Shown: one piece after another, positions 29,322-37,600 of the stretch | How the letters are laid out: the number at the start of each line of letters is the position of its first letter | Position numbering within the stretch: position 1 is the first letter of the stretch | NCBI RefSeq assembly: GCF_003096995.1 | Contig: NZ_QENU01000002.1 | Location: forward strand, 180,005-244,004 | DNA from: Alitibacter langaaensis DSM 22999 | GTDB taxonomy: Bacteria; Pseudomonadota; Gammaproteobacteria; Enterobacterales; Pasteurellaceae | Reading direction: 5' to 3' | Length of the DNA: 64,000 nucleotides | The notes under the pieces: model-generated | Told to the model about the DNA's origin: nothing | Database searches by the model: none | The model's input: the letters and a program-made list of their open reading frames with translations, nothing else | Translations under genes and position numbers: made by a program

Positions 29322-29711
29322 ATGAACATCGGACAAGCGTCTAAATCTACCCAACTTTCCGTCAAACAAATCCGTGATTATGAAAAAGCAGGCTTATTAA
29401 TTAACCCATCACGCAGTGAAGCAGGTTATCGGATTTATAACTCCAATGACATCGCTCGGCTAAAATTCATCGCCAAAGCCCGCAGCGTCGGTTTTTCGCT
29501 TGCACATATTGGCGAGCTTTTGGCACTGCAAGACAATCCACACCGCACAAGTGCTCAGGTCAAAACGCTCACCGCCAGTCATATTGATTTTTTATCCAAT
29601 AAAATCAAAGAATTAAAATCAATGCAACACACCCTGCAAGCGTGGAGCGATGCCTGCGGGGGCGATGACAATCCCGACTGCCCCATCTTAAAAGGCTTGG
29701 GCAATTTTTAA
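29322..29711 (+). CDS. cueR: Cu(I)-sensing MerR-family activator CueR
   Basis: The 129-residue protein has the MerR helix-turn-helix (MNIGQASKSTQLSVKQIRDY), a long dimerisation helix and a metal loop ACGGDDNPDCPIL. The two cysteines fall at 112 and 120, exactly the positions of the Cu(I) ligands in E. coli CueR. It diverges from the metallothionein-like gene around a 19-bp-spacer promoter. It is the likely activator of both copper clusters in the island. Confidence 0.9.
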   Translation: MNIGQASKSTQLSVKQIRDYEKAGLLINPSRSEAGYRIYNSNDIARLKFIAKARSVGFSLAHIGELLALQDNPHRTSAQVKTLTASHIDFLSNKIKELKSMQHTLQAWSDACGGDDNPDCPILKGLGNF

Positions 29712-29747
29712 CCACCATCAAAGCAGATGAATGCCATAGCTTGATAA

Positions 29748-30509
29748 CAGCCTTTTACGATGGCACTTGTGGGCTGGTTGTTTTTTCGGGTGTTTTTTGC
29801 AGGTTGGGTGGACGCACAGTCGGCACAAGAATACATTGCCGGCATGATTTTGCTGGGCGTGGCACCGTGTACGGCAATGGTGTTTGTGTGGTCGCAACTG
29901 GTCAAAGGCGACCCCAATTACACTTTGGTGCAGGTTTCGGTCAATGATTTGATTATGATTGTGGCGTATGCTCCGATTGCAGGCGTATTGCTCGGCGTAA
30001 GCGACATAAAAATTCCGTGGGACACCTTGATTTTAAGCACGGTTTTGTATGTGCTGTTGCCCTTGCTGGCAGGCTGGCTTACCCGCTCTTATTTACAAAA
30101 ATCGGGTAAATCGGTGGCACAATTTTCAGGCAGCCTGAAACCTTTTTCCATTATGGGTTTGATTTTGACGGTGGTGTTGCTGTTTGCCTTTCAAGCCCAA
30201 ACCATTATTGCCAATCCCTTGATTATTTTGCTGATTGCCATTCCCCTGCTGGCACAGACTTACGGCATTTTTGCCTTGGCTCACGTTTTGGCAAAATGGC
30301 TCAAATTACCACACGAAATTTCCGCCCCTGCCTGCTTGATTGGCACGAGTAATTTTTTTGAATTGGCGGTGGCGGTGGCAATTTCTTTGTTCGGTTTGCA
30401 CTCGGGGGCGGCATTGGCAACGGTGGTCGGTGTGCTGGTGGAAGTGCCTGTGATGCTCTCGCTGGTGTGGTGGATAAACCGAAAATCGCTGGGGAATAAA
30501 GGGGTGTAG
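29748..30509 (+). pseudogene. 5'-truncated acr3 arsenite permease
   Basis: The frame joins cueR's downstream DNA at about 29748 ([15 protein letters not shown]) and runs to a normal C-terminus, with about seven hydrophobic helices. [18 protein letters not shown] contains the conserved Cys of ACR3 transporters. Members have about 340-360 residues and ten helices; roughly the first hundred residues are missing. A translation start at 29760 is possible, but transport is unlikely. The word TTCAGGCAGCCTGAA occurs inside the gene (30125-30139) and again after the stop (30514-30528). Confidence 0.75.
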
Positions 30510-30552
30510 GTTTTTCAGGCAGCCTGAAAGTTATTTTGCAAAATTTAAAAAT

Positions 30553-30590
30553 AAAAACACCGCTTGAACATCAATCCAAACGGTGTTTTA
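30553..30590. terminator. Terminator between acr3 fragment and the cation efflux gene
   Basis: AAAACACCG and CGGTGTTTT are paired across an 18-base loop between convergent genes, with A- and T-rich sides on both strands. Confidence 0.7.
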
Positions 30591-30592
30591 AA

Positions 30593-31207
30593 TTAACTGA
30601 CTTTTAATTCCGCCCAAGCCCTTTTGATGATTTCTTGACTGGCTTGTAATGCCAAAAATGCCAAAACAAACGCCACAATTAAATCAGGATATTTTGATTG
30701 AAAAAAATAAACTGCCATACCCGCCAAAATTACCGCCACATTACCAATCGCATCGTTTCGGGAACACACCCACACACTGCGGACATTGCTGTCGCCATCA
30801 CGAAATTTTAATAATATCAACAATGCCGACACATTGATCAATAACGCCAAAAATCCCACAATGCTCATTTCAGAATAACTGGGCATTTCCCCATAAAACA
30901 CACGATAAATGGTTGTCATTAAAATAAATAAACCAAAACCGCCCATCGTTATCCCCTTAACCATAGATGCTTTGGCTCGGTAACTTAACGCCATTGGCAA
31001 AACAATCAAACTTATCAAATAATTGGCACTGTCGCCCAAGAAATCCAAACTGTCCGACAACAGCGAAGTTGAATCTGATTTAACCCCCATCACAATTTCC
31101 ACAAAAAACATTGATAAATTTAATATCAAGACAATCCACAAGGCTTTTTTGTACTTGGGCGATTGATGAATGGGCTGATTTGAACCACAACAATTTTGGC
31201 ACGCCAT
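30593..31207 (-). CDS. Cation diffusion facilitator (heavy-metal efflux)
   Basis: This 204-residue inner-membrane protein has an N-terminal Cys cluster (MACQNCCGSN) and about five to six helices. It carries the CDF signature LLSDSLDFLGDSANYLISL, where the Asp residues form the transport metal site, and a second pair in CSRNDAIGNV. The usual cytosolic C-terminal domain is absent, a short form often seen next to MerR regulators. It diverges from a CadR/PbrR-like gene, so the substrates are probably Cd, Zn, Pb or Co ions. Confidence 0.85.
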   Translation of the reverse strand: MACQNCCGSNQPIHQSPKYKKALWIVLILNLSMFFVEIVMGVKSDSTSLLSDSLDFLGDSANYLISLIVLPMALSYRAKASMVKGITMGGFGLFILMTTIYRVFYGEMPSYSEMSIVGFLALLINVSALLILLKFRDGDSNVRSVWVCSRNDAIGNVAVILAGMAVYFFQSKYPDLIVAFVLAFLALQASQEIIKRAWAELKVS

Positions 31208-31242
31208 TTTTTTTGATCCTGTTTTAAGATGAAATTTGCTAT

Positions 31243-31273
31243 ACTATAAACTCCGTAGTCATTACAGGGTCAA
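31243..31273 (-). promoter_or_regulatory. MerR-type promoter of the cation efflux gene
   Basis: On minus, TTGACC (31268-31273) and TATAGT (31243-31248) are 19 bases apart around ACCCTGTA...TACGGAGT, close to known CadR/PbrR operators. Confidence 0.8.
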
Positions 31274-31279
31274 GCCAAA

Positions 31280-31678
31280 ATGTCAAAATTTTTTAAAATA
31301 AAACAAGCCAGTGAACAAACAGGCGTACATTTGGAAACCATTCGTTATTATGAAAAACAAGGCTTAATCGCCCCTACACATCAACAAAACGGCTATCGTG
31401 TGTTTGATGACAATCAGTTAGAACAATTACGCTTTATTAAAACTTGCCGTAATATCGGTCTTTCTTTAAGTAACATCAAAACGCTGTTGCAATTACAACA
31501 AACGCCTAACAAACAATGCAATGAAATCAATGCACTTGCCGAGCAACATTTGGCATATTTGGACGAACAAATCACAGAACTACAACAAGTTAAAACTTTT
31601 CTAATGCAATTTGTGGGTTGTGAAAATAAAACGGTTGATAAGTGTCAGATTATTCAAGGTATTAAAGAAAAAGAATAG
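31280..31678 (+). CDS. MerR-family divalent metal sensor (CadR/PbrR-like)
   Basis: The 132 residues show the MerR DNA-binding domain ([20 protein letters not shown]) and a metal site with Cys 80, Cys 114 (VGCEN) and Cys 122 (DKCQII). The three-cysteine pattern is that of PbrR/CadR sensors rather than CueR. The gene diverges from the diffusion facilitator with a shared operator, so it should activate it in response to Cd, Pb or Zn. A Kingella-type DUS palindrome follows the stop and marks a recombination joint. Confidence 0.85.
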   Translation: MSKFFKIKQASEQTGVHLETIRYYEKQGLIAPTHQQNGYRVFDDNQLEQLRFIKTCRNIGLSLSNIKTLLQLQQTPNKQCNEINALAEQHLAYLDEQITELQQVKTFLMQFVGCENKTVDKCQIIQGIKEKE

Positions 31679-31683
31679 CGGAA

Positions 31684-32043
31684 TATTTTTCAGGCAGCCT
31701 GAAACCTTTTTCCATTATGGGTTTGATTTTGACGGTGGTGTTGCTGTTTGCCTTTCAAACCCAAACCATTATTGCCAATCCCTTGATTATTTTGCTGATT
31801 GCCATTCCCTTGCTGGCACAGACTTACGGCATTTTTGCCTTGGCTCACGTTTTGGCAAAATAGCTCAAATTACCACACGAAATTTCCGCCCCTGCGTGCT
31901 TGATTGGCACGAGTAATTTTTTTGAATTAGCGGTGGCAATTTCTTTGTTCGGTTTGCACTCGGGGGCGGCATTGGCAACGGTGGTCGGTGTGCTGGTGGA
32001 AGTGCCTGTGATGCTCTCGCTAGTGTGGTGGCTTAATCGGCAG
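31684..32043 (+). pseudogene. Second acr3 fragment, near-identical duplicate of 30123-30480
   Basis: The segment starts exactly at TTTTCAGGCAGCCTGAAACC and follows the first acr3 fragment base for base for about 355 bases, with a handful of substitutions and one lost 6-base repeat (GCGGTG). A TGG to TAG change at about 31861 truncates the frame. At 32043 the sequence switches abruptly to the quinone-reductase fragment on the other strand. It encodes nothing functional. Confidence 0.85.
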
Positions 32044-32651
32044 GTAACGTCATCTTCTTTGGTGGCAATCACAAAATCCGCCCCTTTCTGTAAAAGCACA
32101 TCGCCTTTGGCGTGCGTGCGAGACAGAGCAATCACGTTTGCCCCTTGCATTTTGGCGATTTGAATGGCGGCAATGCCTACCGAGCTGGTCGCTCCGCCCA
32201 ATACAACAAAATCGCCTTTTTGCACCTTGCCAAATTCAATCAAACCGCCGTATGCGGTTACAAACATCATCCAACTTGCCGCAGCTTGTTCCATTGTGAG
32301 GTTTTCAGGGTGTTTTACCACAGCGTGAACGGGCATATTTACGATTTCGCCATAAGTGCCGTATTCGGTAAACATAAATGATGGAATTACGCTCACTTTG
32401 TCGCCAACGCTGAACTCTCTCACGTTCGTACCAACCGCTGTTACCACGCCTGCACCTTCGTAACCCATTGTGGTAGGGAAAACAGGTTCAATCACATACG
32501 CCCCTTCACGATACATCATTTCTGCACGGTTTAAGCCTATGGCGTGGATTTAGATTTGTACTTCGTGTGCTTTTGGGGCAGGGGCTGCCACATCAACGAT
32601 TTGCAAGACATCAGGCGAACCTGTTTTTGTAAATTGGATTTGTTTGCTCAT
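32040..32651 (-). pseudogene. Quinone reductase-like gene, 3'-truncated with an in-frame stop
   Basis: From ATG 32651 (SD AAAGAGAA) the minus strand reads MSKQIQFTKTGSPDVLQIVD, then VQI, a TAG, IHAIGLNRAEMMYREGAYVI and a GroES-like domain. The NAD(P)-binding fold begins at [20 protein letters not shown]. The gene ends at the acr3 joint after about 200 codons of the usual 330. It lies 24 bases behind a nitroreductase on the same strand, as a former operon. It resembles the fragment at 25056-25318. Confidence 0.8.
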
Positions 32652-32675
32652 TTTTTTCTCTTTAATAAAATGGAT

Positions 32676-33050
32676 TTAATCGTGGAAAAACACGGTTTCG
32701 CCTTGTGGGGCTCTGGGCTGATGAATGTCATTGGCTGGCGATTGGCTATCAGGTTTACCAAAAGACACGACCACCATCAACTGATAATCATCAGATACGC
32801 CAAATTCTTCTCGTACCACATCAGGATACATCGCCAAGAGTAATTGTGGCACACTACCAAAGCCACGAGCAGTCAAAGACAATATAAAGGTTTGTACAAT
32901 CATACCCACGTCCATTGCCGAAAAAACGTTGTCGCCAATTTTGGGCATAAAGAAAAAAGCACAATGCGGTGCACCATAAAAACGCACATTCTCTTCGGCA
33001 AAATTTTTGCGACCTTCTTTGTCAGTACGAGAAATGTTAAACGCATCGTA
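32676..33050 (-). pseudogene. 5'-truncated nitroreductase
   Basis: The frame is open from about 33050 (LYDAFNISRTDKEGRKNFAE) and continues FYGAPHCAFFFMP, AMDVGMIVQTFILSLTARGFG and a normal end QGETVFFHD. This is the C-terminal half of an FMN-dependent nitroreductase. The N-terminal FMN-binding part is replaced by an RND-pump fragment in opposite orientation, at about 33050. An internal ATG could give 103 residues, unlikely to be active. Confidence 0.75.
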
Positions 33051-33052
33051 TA

Positions 33053-33579
33053 GCGATGGTGTTGTTAGTGCTGGTATTATTGTTCAAGGATTTCTTGCAA
33101 CTGCTTACCATTTTGACCGCACTTCCGCTCTCTATTGGCGGCGCAGCAGTTGGCTTGCTCGCCTACGGTGCAGCGTTGGATATGTCTTCTGTGATCGGCA
33201 TTTTGATGTTAATGGGCATCGTAACTAAAAACTCCATTTTGCTGGTGGACTTCGTGATAGAAAAACGTCAACAAGGAATGATACGCCATCAAGCCTTAAT
33301 TCAATCGGGTTCGGAACGTGTCCGCCCGATTTTAATGACCACCATTGCAATGGTAGCGGGAATGATCCCGGCCGTGTTTGCCAGCGGTGCAGGCGCGGCA
33401 TTTAGAGCACCTATGGCAATCGCTGTCATTTGTGGTTTAATCGCCTCAACCTTGTTGAGCCTAGTATTTGGCCTGTAGTTTATTCCTTAATGGATGACCT
33501 CAGAGAATGGCTAGCCCCGAAATTAGCCAAATTAACATCAGTAACACCGGAGGATAGAATCCCAAGAAGAGAAGGATAA
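33053..33579 (+). pseudogene. C-terminal fragment of an RND efflux pump, frameshifted
   Basis: On + the DNA reads MVLLVLVLLFKDFLQLLTIL, then GIVTKNSILLVDF and MIPAVFASGAGAAFRAPMAI, the last transmembrane helices of an AcrB/MdtBC-type inner-membrane pump. Around 33470 a small indel shifts the frame: PVVYSLMDDLREWLAPK continues in another frame to a stop at about 33579. The only Haemophilus-type uptake word of this part of the island lies near 33112, suggesting this scrap is of Pasteurellaceae origin. Confidence 0.8.
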
Positions 33580-33595
33580 TCTTTTTGAAAAAATA

Positions 33596-33625
33596 CTGTT
33601 TGAAATTTAAATTTCAAACGGTATC
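33596..33625 (-). terminator. Terminator of the recombinase operon
   Basis: TTTGAAATTTAAATTTCAAA is a perfect palindrome (33600-33619) just behind the last recombinase-module gene and followed on minus by AGTATTTTTTC. It may also mark the element's end. Confidence 0.7.
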
Positions 33626-33628
33626 TCT

Positions 33629-34039
33629 TTATCGATGCTGGCGATTAACTGCAATAAGTGGCTTATTTAGCTTATCTTCTGTCATTCCATGCATATATGC
33701 ATTATACTGCCATACAATGAATTTTTGCTTGTATTGCTCATTGATTTCTTCCAATCGTTGTACTTGAGCCTTTAAATTATTTACTTGTTTTTGCAAATAA
33801 TCTATCGTTACATTTGGTTGAGGATTAGCTTTAGAGTTTTCTTTTATTCTTTGTTTCCGTGTACTAAAAGCCTTTTGTATATCACTATAATTAGCTAGTG
33901 ATTGTCTTTCAATGCTTTTAATATTCAATAGTTGTGAAACTTCAGAACAAAGTAAATCCCATGTTAATTTACCCTCCCAAGTATTAATCAACATGATTAT
34001 ATCTTCTAAATTTTCTTCTGTAATAAGAATTTTAGGCAT
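33629..34039 (-). CDS. Small helical protein of the recombinase module (TnpC-like)
   Basis: The 136-residue protein begins MPKILITEENLEDIIMLINT. Its C-terminal half is a predicted coiled coil (TIDYLQKQVNNLKAQVQRLE). Size, position after the recombinases and coiled coil resemble TnpC of Tn554-like elements and the DUF6262-type partners, which assist or orient transposition. It starts one base after the preceding stop (GGAG in the previous gene's end), so translation is coupled. Confidence 0.65.
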   Translation of the reverse strand: MPKILITEENLEDIIMLINTWEGKLTWDLLCSEVSQLLNIKSIERQSLANYSDIQKAFSTRKQRIKENSKANPQPNVTIDYLQKQVNNLKAQVQRLEEINEQYKQKFIVWQYNAYMHGMTEDKLNKPLIAVNRQHR

Positions 34040-34040
34040 A

Positions 34041-36077
34041 CTATAACTCCATTAGTCTATATAAATCATCGTCTAACTTAGCTGTTTCTTTCTTCTGTAT
34101 ATCTAGATCCATTCCTCTTTCCAACAAAGCTAATTTAATAGGGGAAGGATCATACTCATCAGGCATCCTTAATAAGGAACCATTTGGGATGCTCTCATTT
34201 TCTAAGAATTTAATTTTAGTTTTTATGTGAGTTAGTCTCCATCCTAAATTACTTATCCAGCGATCTGCACCAAAAACACCTATTTTATGGTGTTCTTTAG
34301 CTTTATTAAATTGTTCGGTTATCTGAGCTTCACGCACCTTTAAGATTTCTAAGGAGTGCTCTAAACCTTTAATACAAACAAGCTCTTTACATGTTTCACA
34401 ATCTCCATGACGAGAACATGGAGACATTGCATAATCATGTTCACAGATCCCTATTTCTGTTACCGTTGCGATTCCAATTCTATCTTTCCCTAAGTCTTCA
34501 TAGGTAATAGGAAGATTCAAATGAATTTTATCTAAGATAGAAATATCTTCGGGAATGAGTAAATTTCTAACTGATTCACTTTTTTCTTCTTCTGTTCTGT
34601 GATCATAAGCTTTGTTATCTGCAACTCTTGCTCGTCCTGCCCAATTAGCTAAAGTTAACTCATCCATTCCTCCTCGTTCAGCTTTTGTACTTAACCAATG
34701 TCTTGCATTGTGTGATGGTAATCTTATGAATTCTCCTTTGGATGTGCCTATACAATGTTTTTCCCATAATGATGTTTTAGGACGAGTTTCAGAATAGCAA
34801 AACCTAGCATTAATTTGATTCACCGTTGGTAACACAAAAGAAAAACTTTTAGGGGAAAAGTCATCATGAAATTCATTTTCTCTAAATAATAATAAAGCTT
34901 CAGAAACCTTAACATTTTTATGTTTATCAACATAAGGCCAATTATGAAATTTTGATGTATATTTTTTATATAAAAATTTTCCTAACACCTCATAAGTTAT
35001 AATTCCATCATTTTCACTTATTAAATTTTTAAACCATTTAGTATTAGTGCTATTTTTGTCAATATCTAGTACTTCAACAATTTCACTTTTAGTTAAAGGC
35101 TTTTGGTATAAAGAACGGGATGGCGCAGCCTCTTTATTGGATAACATCAATATATTAGGATTTTCTTCTGCAAATTTAGCAACTCCTCTTGCTAAGGAGC
35201 CTATACTTGCTAAACGTTTAACTGCTTCAACAACAATATCTTGCATACAGCTAGGAACCCATTTTAATCCCTCTTTACCATTTTTTGCAGGTATCCATCG
35301 AATACCTAACTGCTTATTTCCCAAGCTATCATCCTCCCATTCTAAACAATTAATAGATAAAGACATTAACTCTGAACAACGAGATGGAGCAACCATAAGT
35401 AGAGCCATAACAGCCGTATAATATTCAGTTTCTTTGTCTAAATTAGGGGCATCATGAAAGAGTTTAGCAACCAGCATCATTTCTTCATCAGTTGGCATTT
35501 TACTTGAGCGGTATTCTTTTCCTTTTTCATCTAGTAATATAGTCAAATCTCTAGGGCGTTTGTAAGGACTTTTCCATAAAGGTAGTTGAGGTGTAATTTG
35601 ATTTTCTCTACAAAAATCAAATAATTTTTGAATTTGATAACCTAATTTATTGACTGATTCCGTACCTTTTTTATATTTTTTTTATACGATATTTTCTACT
35701 TCATGAATAACTAAATAGTCAAGCTGAAGTATGTCAGCCTTTCCTTTAATATTGTAGAGAGCCATTTCAACTATACGTAAAGATTCAGTATGTCGGGCTA
35801 AATTCCGAATGGGATTTAGAGAATAAGTATAACGAATATAGGCTTTGGCAAATTCAATGAATGGTGCAGCTAATGGCTCATATTTATAAGCTGTAGATTT
35901 AATTCTTTCTGTGGAAAAACGAACCTGAACTGGATAAATGCTGAATGTTGTTTTCCATTGGTTGTTTTCCCAGCAATCACTTCCAAAGGTAGTAAGCTGA
36001 TTTTTACTGAAATTAATAAATTGCTCTAAATTAGATTTAGGATTATTATCTTTCGGAGTAAAAATTAGATTGTTCAT
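34041..36077 (-). pseudogene. Third tyrosine recombinase (TnpB-like), split by one nonsense codon
   Basis: The frame starts at ATG 36077 (GGGGAG upstream; MNNLIFTPKDNNPKSNLEQF) and runs 131 codons to a TAA at 35682-35684. It continues in the same frame without any other stop (KKYKKGTESVNKLGYQIQKL...) to 34041, for a total of 678 codons. The C-terminal part has the catalytic pattern RCSELMSL (Arg I), SHNARHW (HxxR) and NKAYDH (Tyr), plus a Cys-rich C-terminal region (CSRHGDCETCKELVC). Its size fits Tn554 TnpB. The stop may be a recent mutation or sequencing error next to an A8 run. Confidence 0.75.
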
Positions 36078-36079
36078 AA

Positions 36080-37600
36080 TCAGTGGCTCCCCATAGTTCT
36101 TTTCATATCATTGCAAGCTTGAACAACATACTCAACAGCTAGAATAATACGATCTTTGGATGATGCATAATCTATGCTTTTAGTCTGTTTTAAACGTTCT
36201 TCCTTTTCCTCATACAACTTATTTAAGATTTGTTGATGAGGACCATCAACGAGCGGTCTAAACTTAGGACATAAATAACAAGTTTCATAGCCAGTTATAC
36301 AAAAATCATTTGTACCACAAGCACCTATTGTATCTATTCCGTTATTGGTTATTAAAGATGTTGGATCATGCCCCCTTTCGCTTTCATTTAAGTTAGAAAT
36401 AATTCTACCTGTAAATGCTTGAGCGAGTTTTCCCATTTCAGCACCCATAACACGATCAATGTATTGCACTGTATCAGCTGTATTTTCAGTATAAACTTTA
36501 ACGTTTTGTGTATCTGTATGATCTAGGAGCTCTGCTATAATCGTTGCCCCAACCCCTTTTCTTCCTAGATTTGTTCCTCTAGTATGGCGAAAACGTCTTG
36601 CTGTTACATGAATAATCTCGCCTGTTCGTTCTGAAATTGCTTTTTGGTGAATACAGAATTTTCGTAATGCGTATAGCTCCAACGAAGAAGCAGAATAATG
36701 AAAAATATCTTTGTTTAATAATGAAAGATCAAAATTCCTATTTTTGATATTCTTCTTTAAACAATTCCAATCAATAAACATTGGTAATTTCATTTTATAA
36801 CTAGAAATAAAGGTTTCATCAACCAAACTAAGCAATTTCTTATATTGATATTCTATAAAGTTTAGGAGAATTAAATATAAGTCCTCTGTGATAGCAAGTT
36901 TTTTAAATGTTTCTCTGAATAATCCTCCTCTTTTTTTGGCACTAGGGATATTTAGAAAATAATTCCATGTTCCTTGAGAGATTTCCTTTCTTAAATCTTC
37001 AAATTTTAAATGGCGTATTTGAATGGGTCTTCTAGCTGTAGATTGAAGTAAGTGAATATATGCATATGTTTCAAATGAAATAAGATCTTCTCTCCAAAGT
37101 CTAGCAAGTTCAGCCATTAAAGCCAAAATTTCATTTTCGGTAAATGCTCCTGTATAAGGGCATCTCATTAATACCGATTTACCTTTATCATTTCCACTCA
37201 ACGTAAAGCTTTCTAGCAATGACACAACAGATTTATCAACTCCATAATAGCCATACTCATGCCATGACAATAAAAAACCCTTTAATGCTCCTAAATACCA
37301 TTCATGTTCTTTTCCTAGTTTATTTTTCCAATCCAAGATTATTGGCACATTAATGACTTCTAAATTAGTTGAAATTACTAATCGTTGAAATTGTTGATAC
37401 ATGTGATATACGTGATAACTTGAGTATTTTTCGGCATATATTGCTAATGTTTTTCTAAACCCATCTAATGTTTTTTTATTTATATTTAATATGGGTTGAG
37501 AAAAGTTAATGGTTTTGTCTTTACTTATATGCCAAGAGTTTTCATTTTCATCAAATACATACCCATCTCTTGACTGTCTAAGACGTTTATTCTGATTCAT
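36080..37600 (-). CDS. Second tyrosine recombinase
   Basis: I start at the ATG giving MNQNKRLRQSRDGYVFDENE (506 aa; AAAGG upstream), overlapping the previous stop by 14 bases. The C-terminal catalytic domain has Arg I in STARRPIQIRHL and box II as ARRFRHTRGTNLG. In box II the usual first His of HxxRH is Arg, as in a subgroup of these proteins. A candidate nucleophile Tyr lies in NVKVYTEN. A Cys-rich tail (CGTNDFCITGYETCYLCP) may bind zinc. It is a middle gene of the four-gene operon. Confidence 0.8.
   Translation of the reverse strand: MNQNKRLRQSRDGYVFDENENSWHISKDKTINFSQPILNINKKTLDGFRKTLAIYAEKYSSYHVYHMYQQFQRLVISTNLEVINVPIILDWKNKLGKEHEWYLGALKGFLLSWHEYGYYGVDKSVVSLLESFTLSGNDKGKSVLMRCPYTGAFTENEILALMAELARLWREDLISFETYAYIHLLQSTARRPIQIRHLKFEDLRKEISQGTWNYFLNIPSAKKRGGLFRETFKKLAITEDLYLILLNFIEYQYKKLLSLVDETFISSYKMKLPMFIDWNCLKKNIKNRNFDLSLLNKDIFHYSASSLELYALRKFCIHQKAISERTGEIIHVTARRFRHTRGTNLGRKGVGATIIAELLDHTDTQNVKVYTENTADTVQYIDRVMGAEMGKLAQAFTGRIISNLNESERGHDPTSLITNNGIDTIGACGTNDFCITGYETCYLCPKFRPLVDGPHQQILNKLYEEKEERLKQTKSIDYASSKDRIILAVEYVVQACNDMKRTMGSH

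Noticed and set aside
31845..32037. Extension of the quinone-reductase frame into the acr3 fragment
   Set aside because: The extra residues are translated from the antisense of the acr3 duplicate and have no similarity to the reductase family; they only show that the frame stays open by chance.
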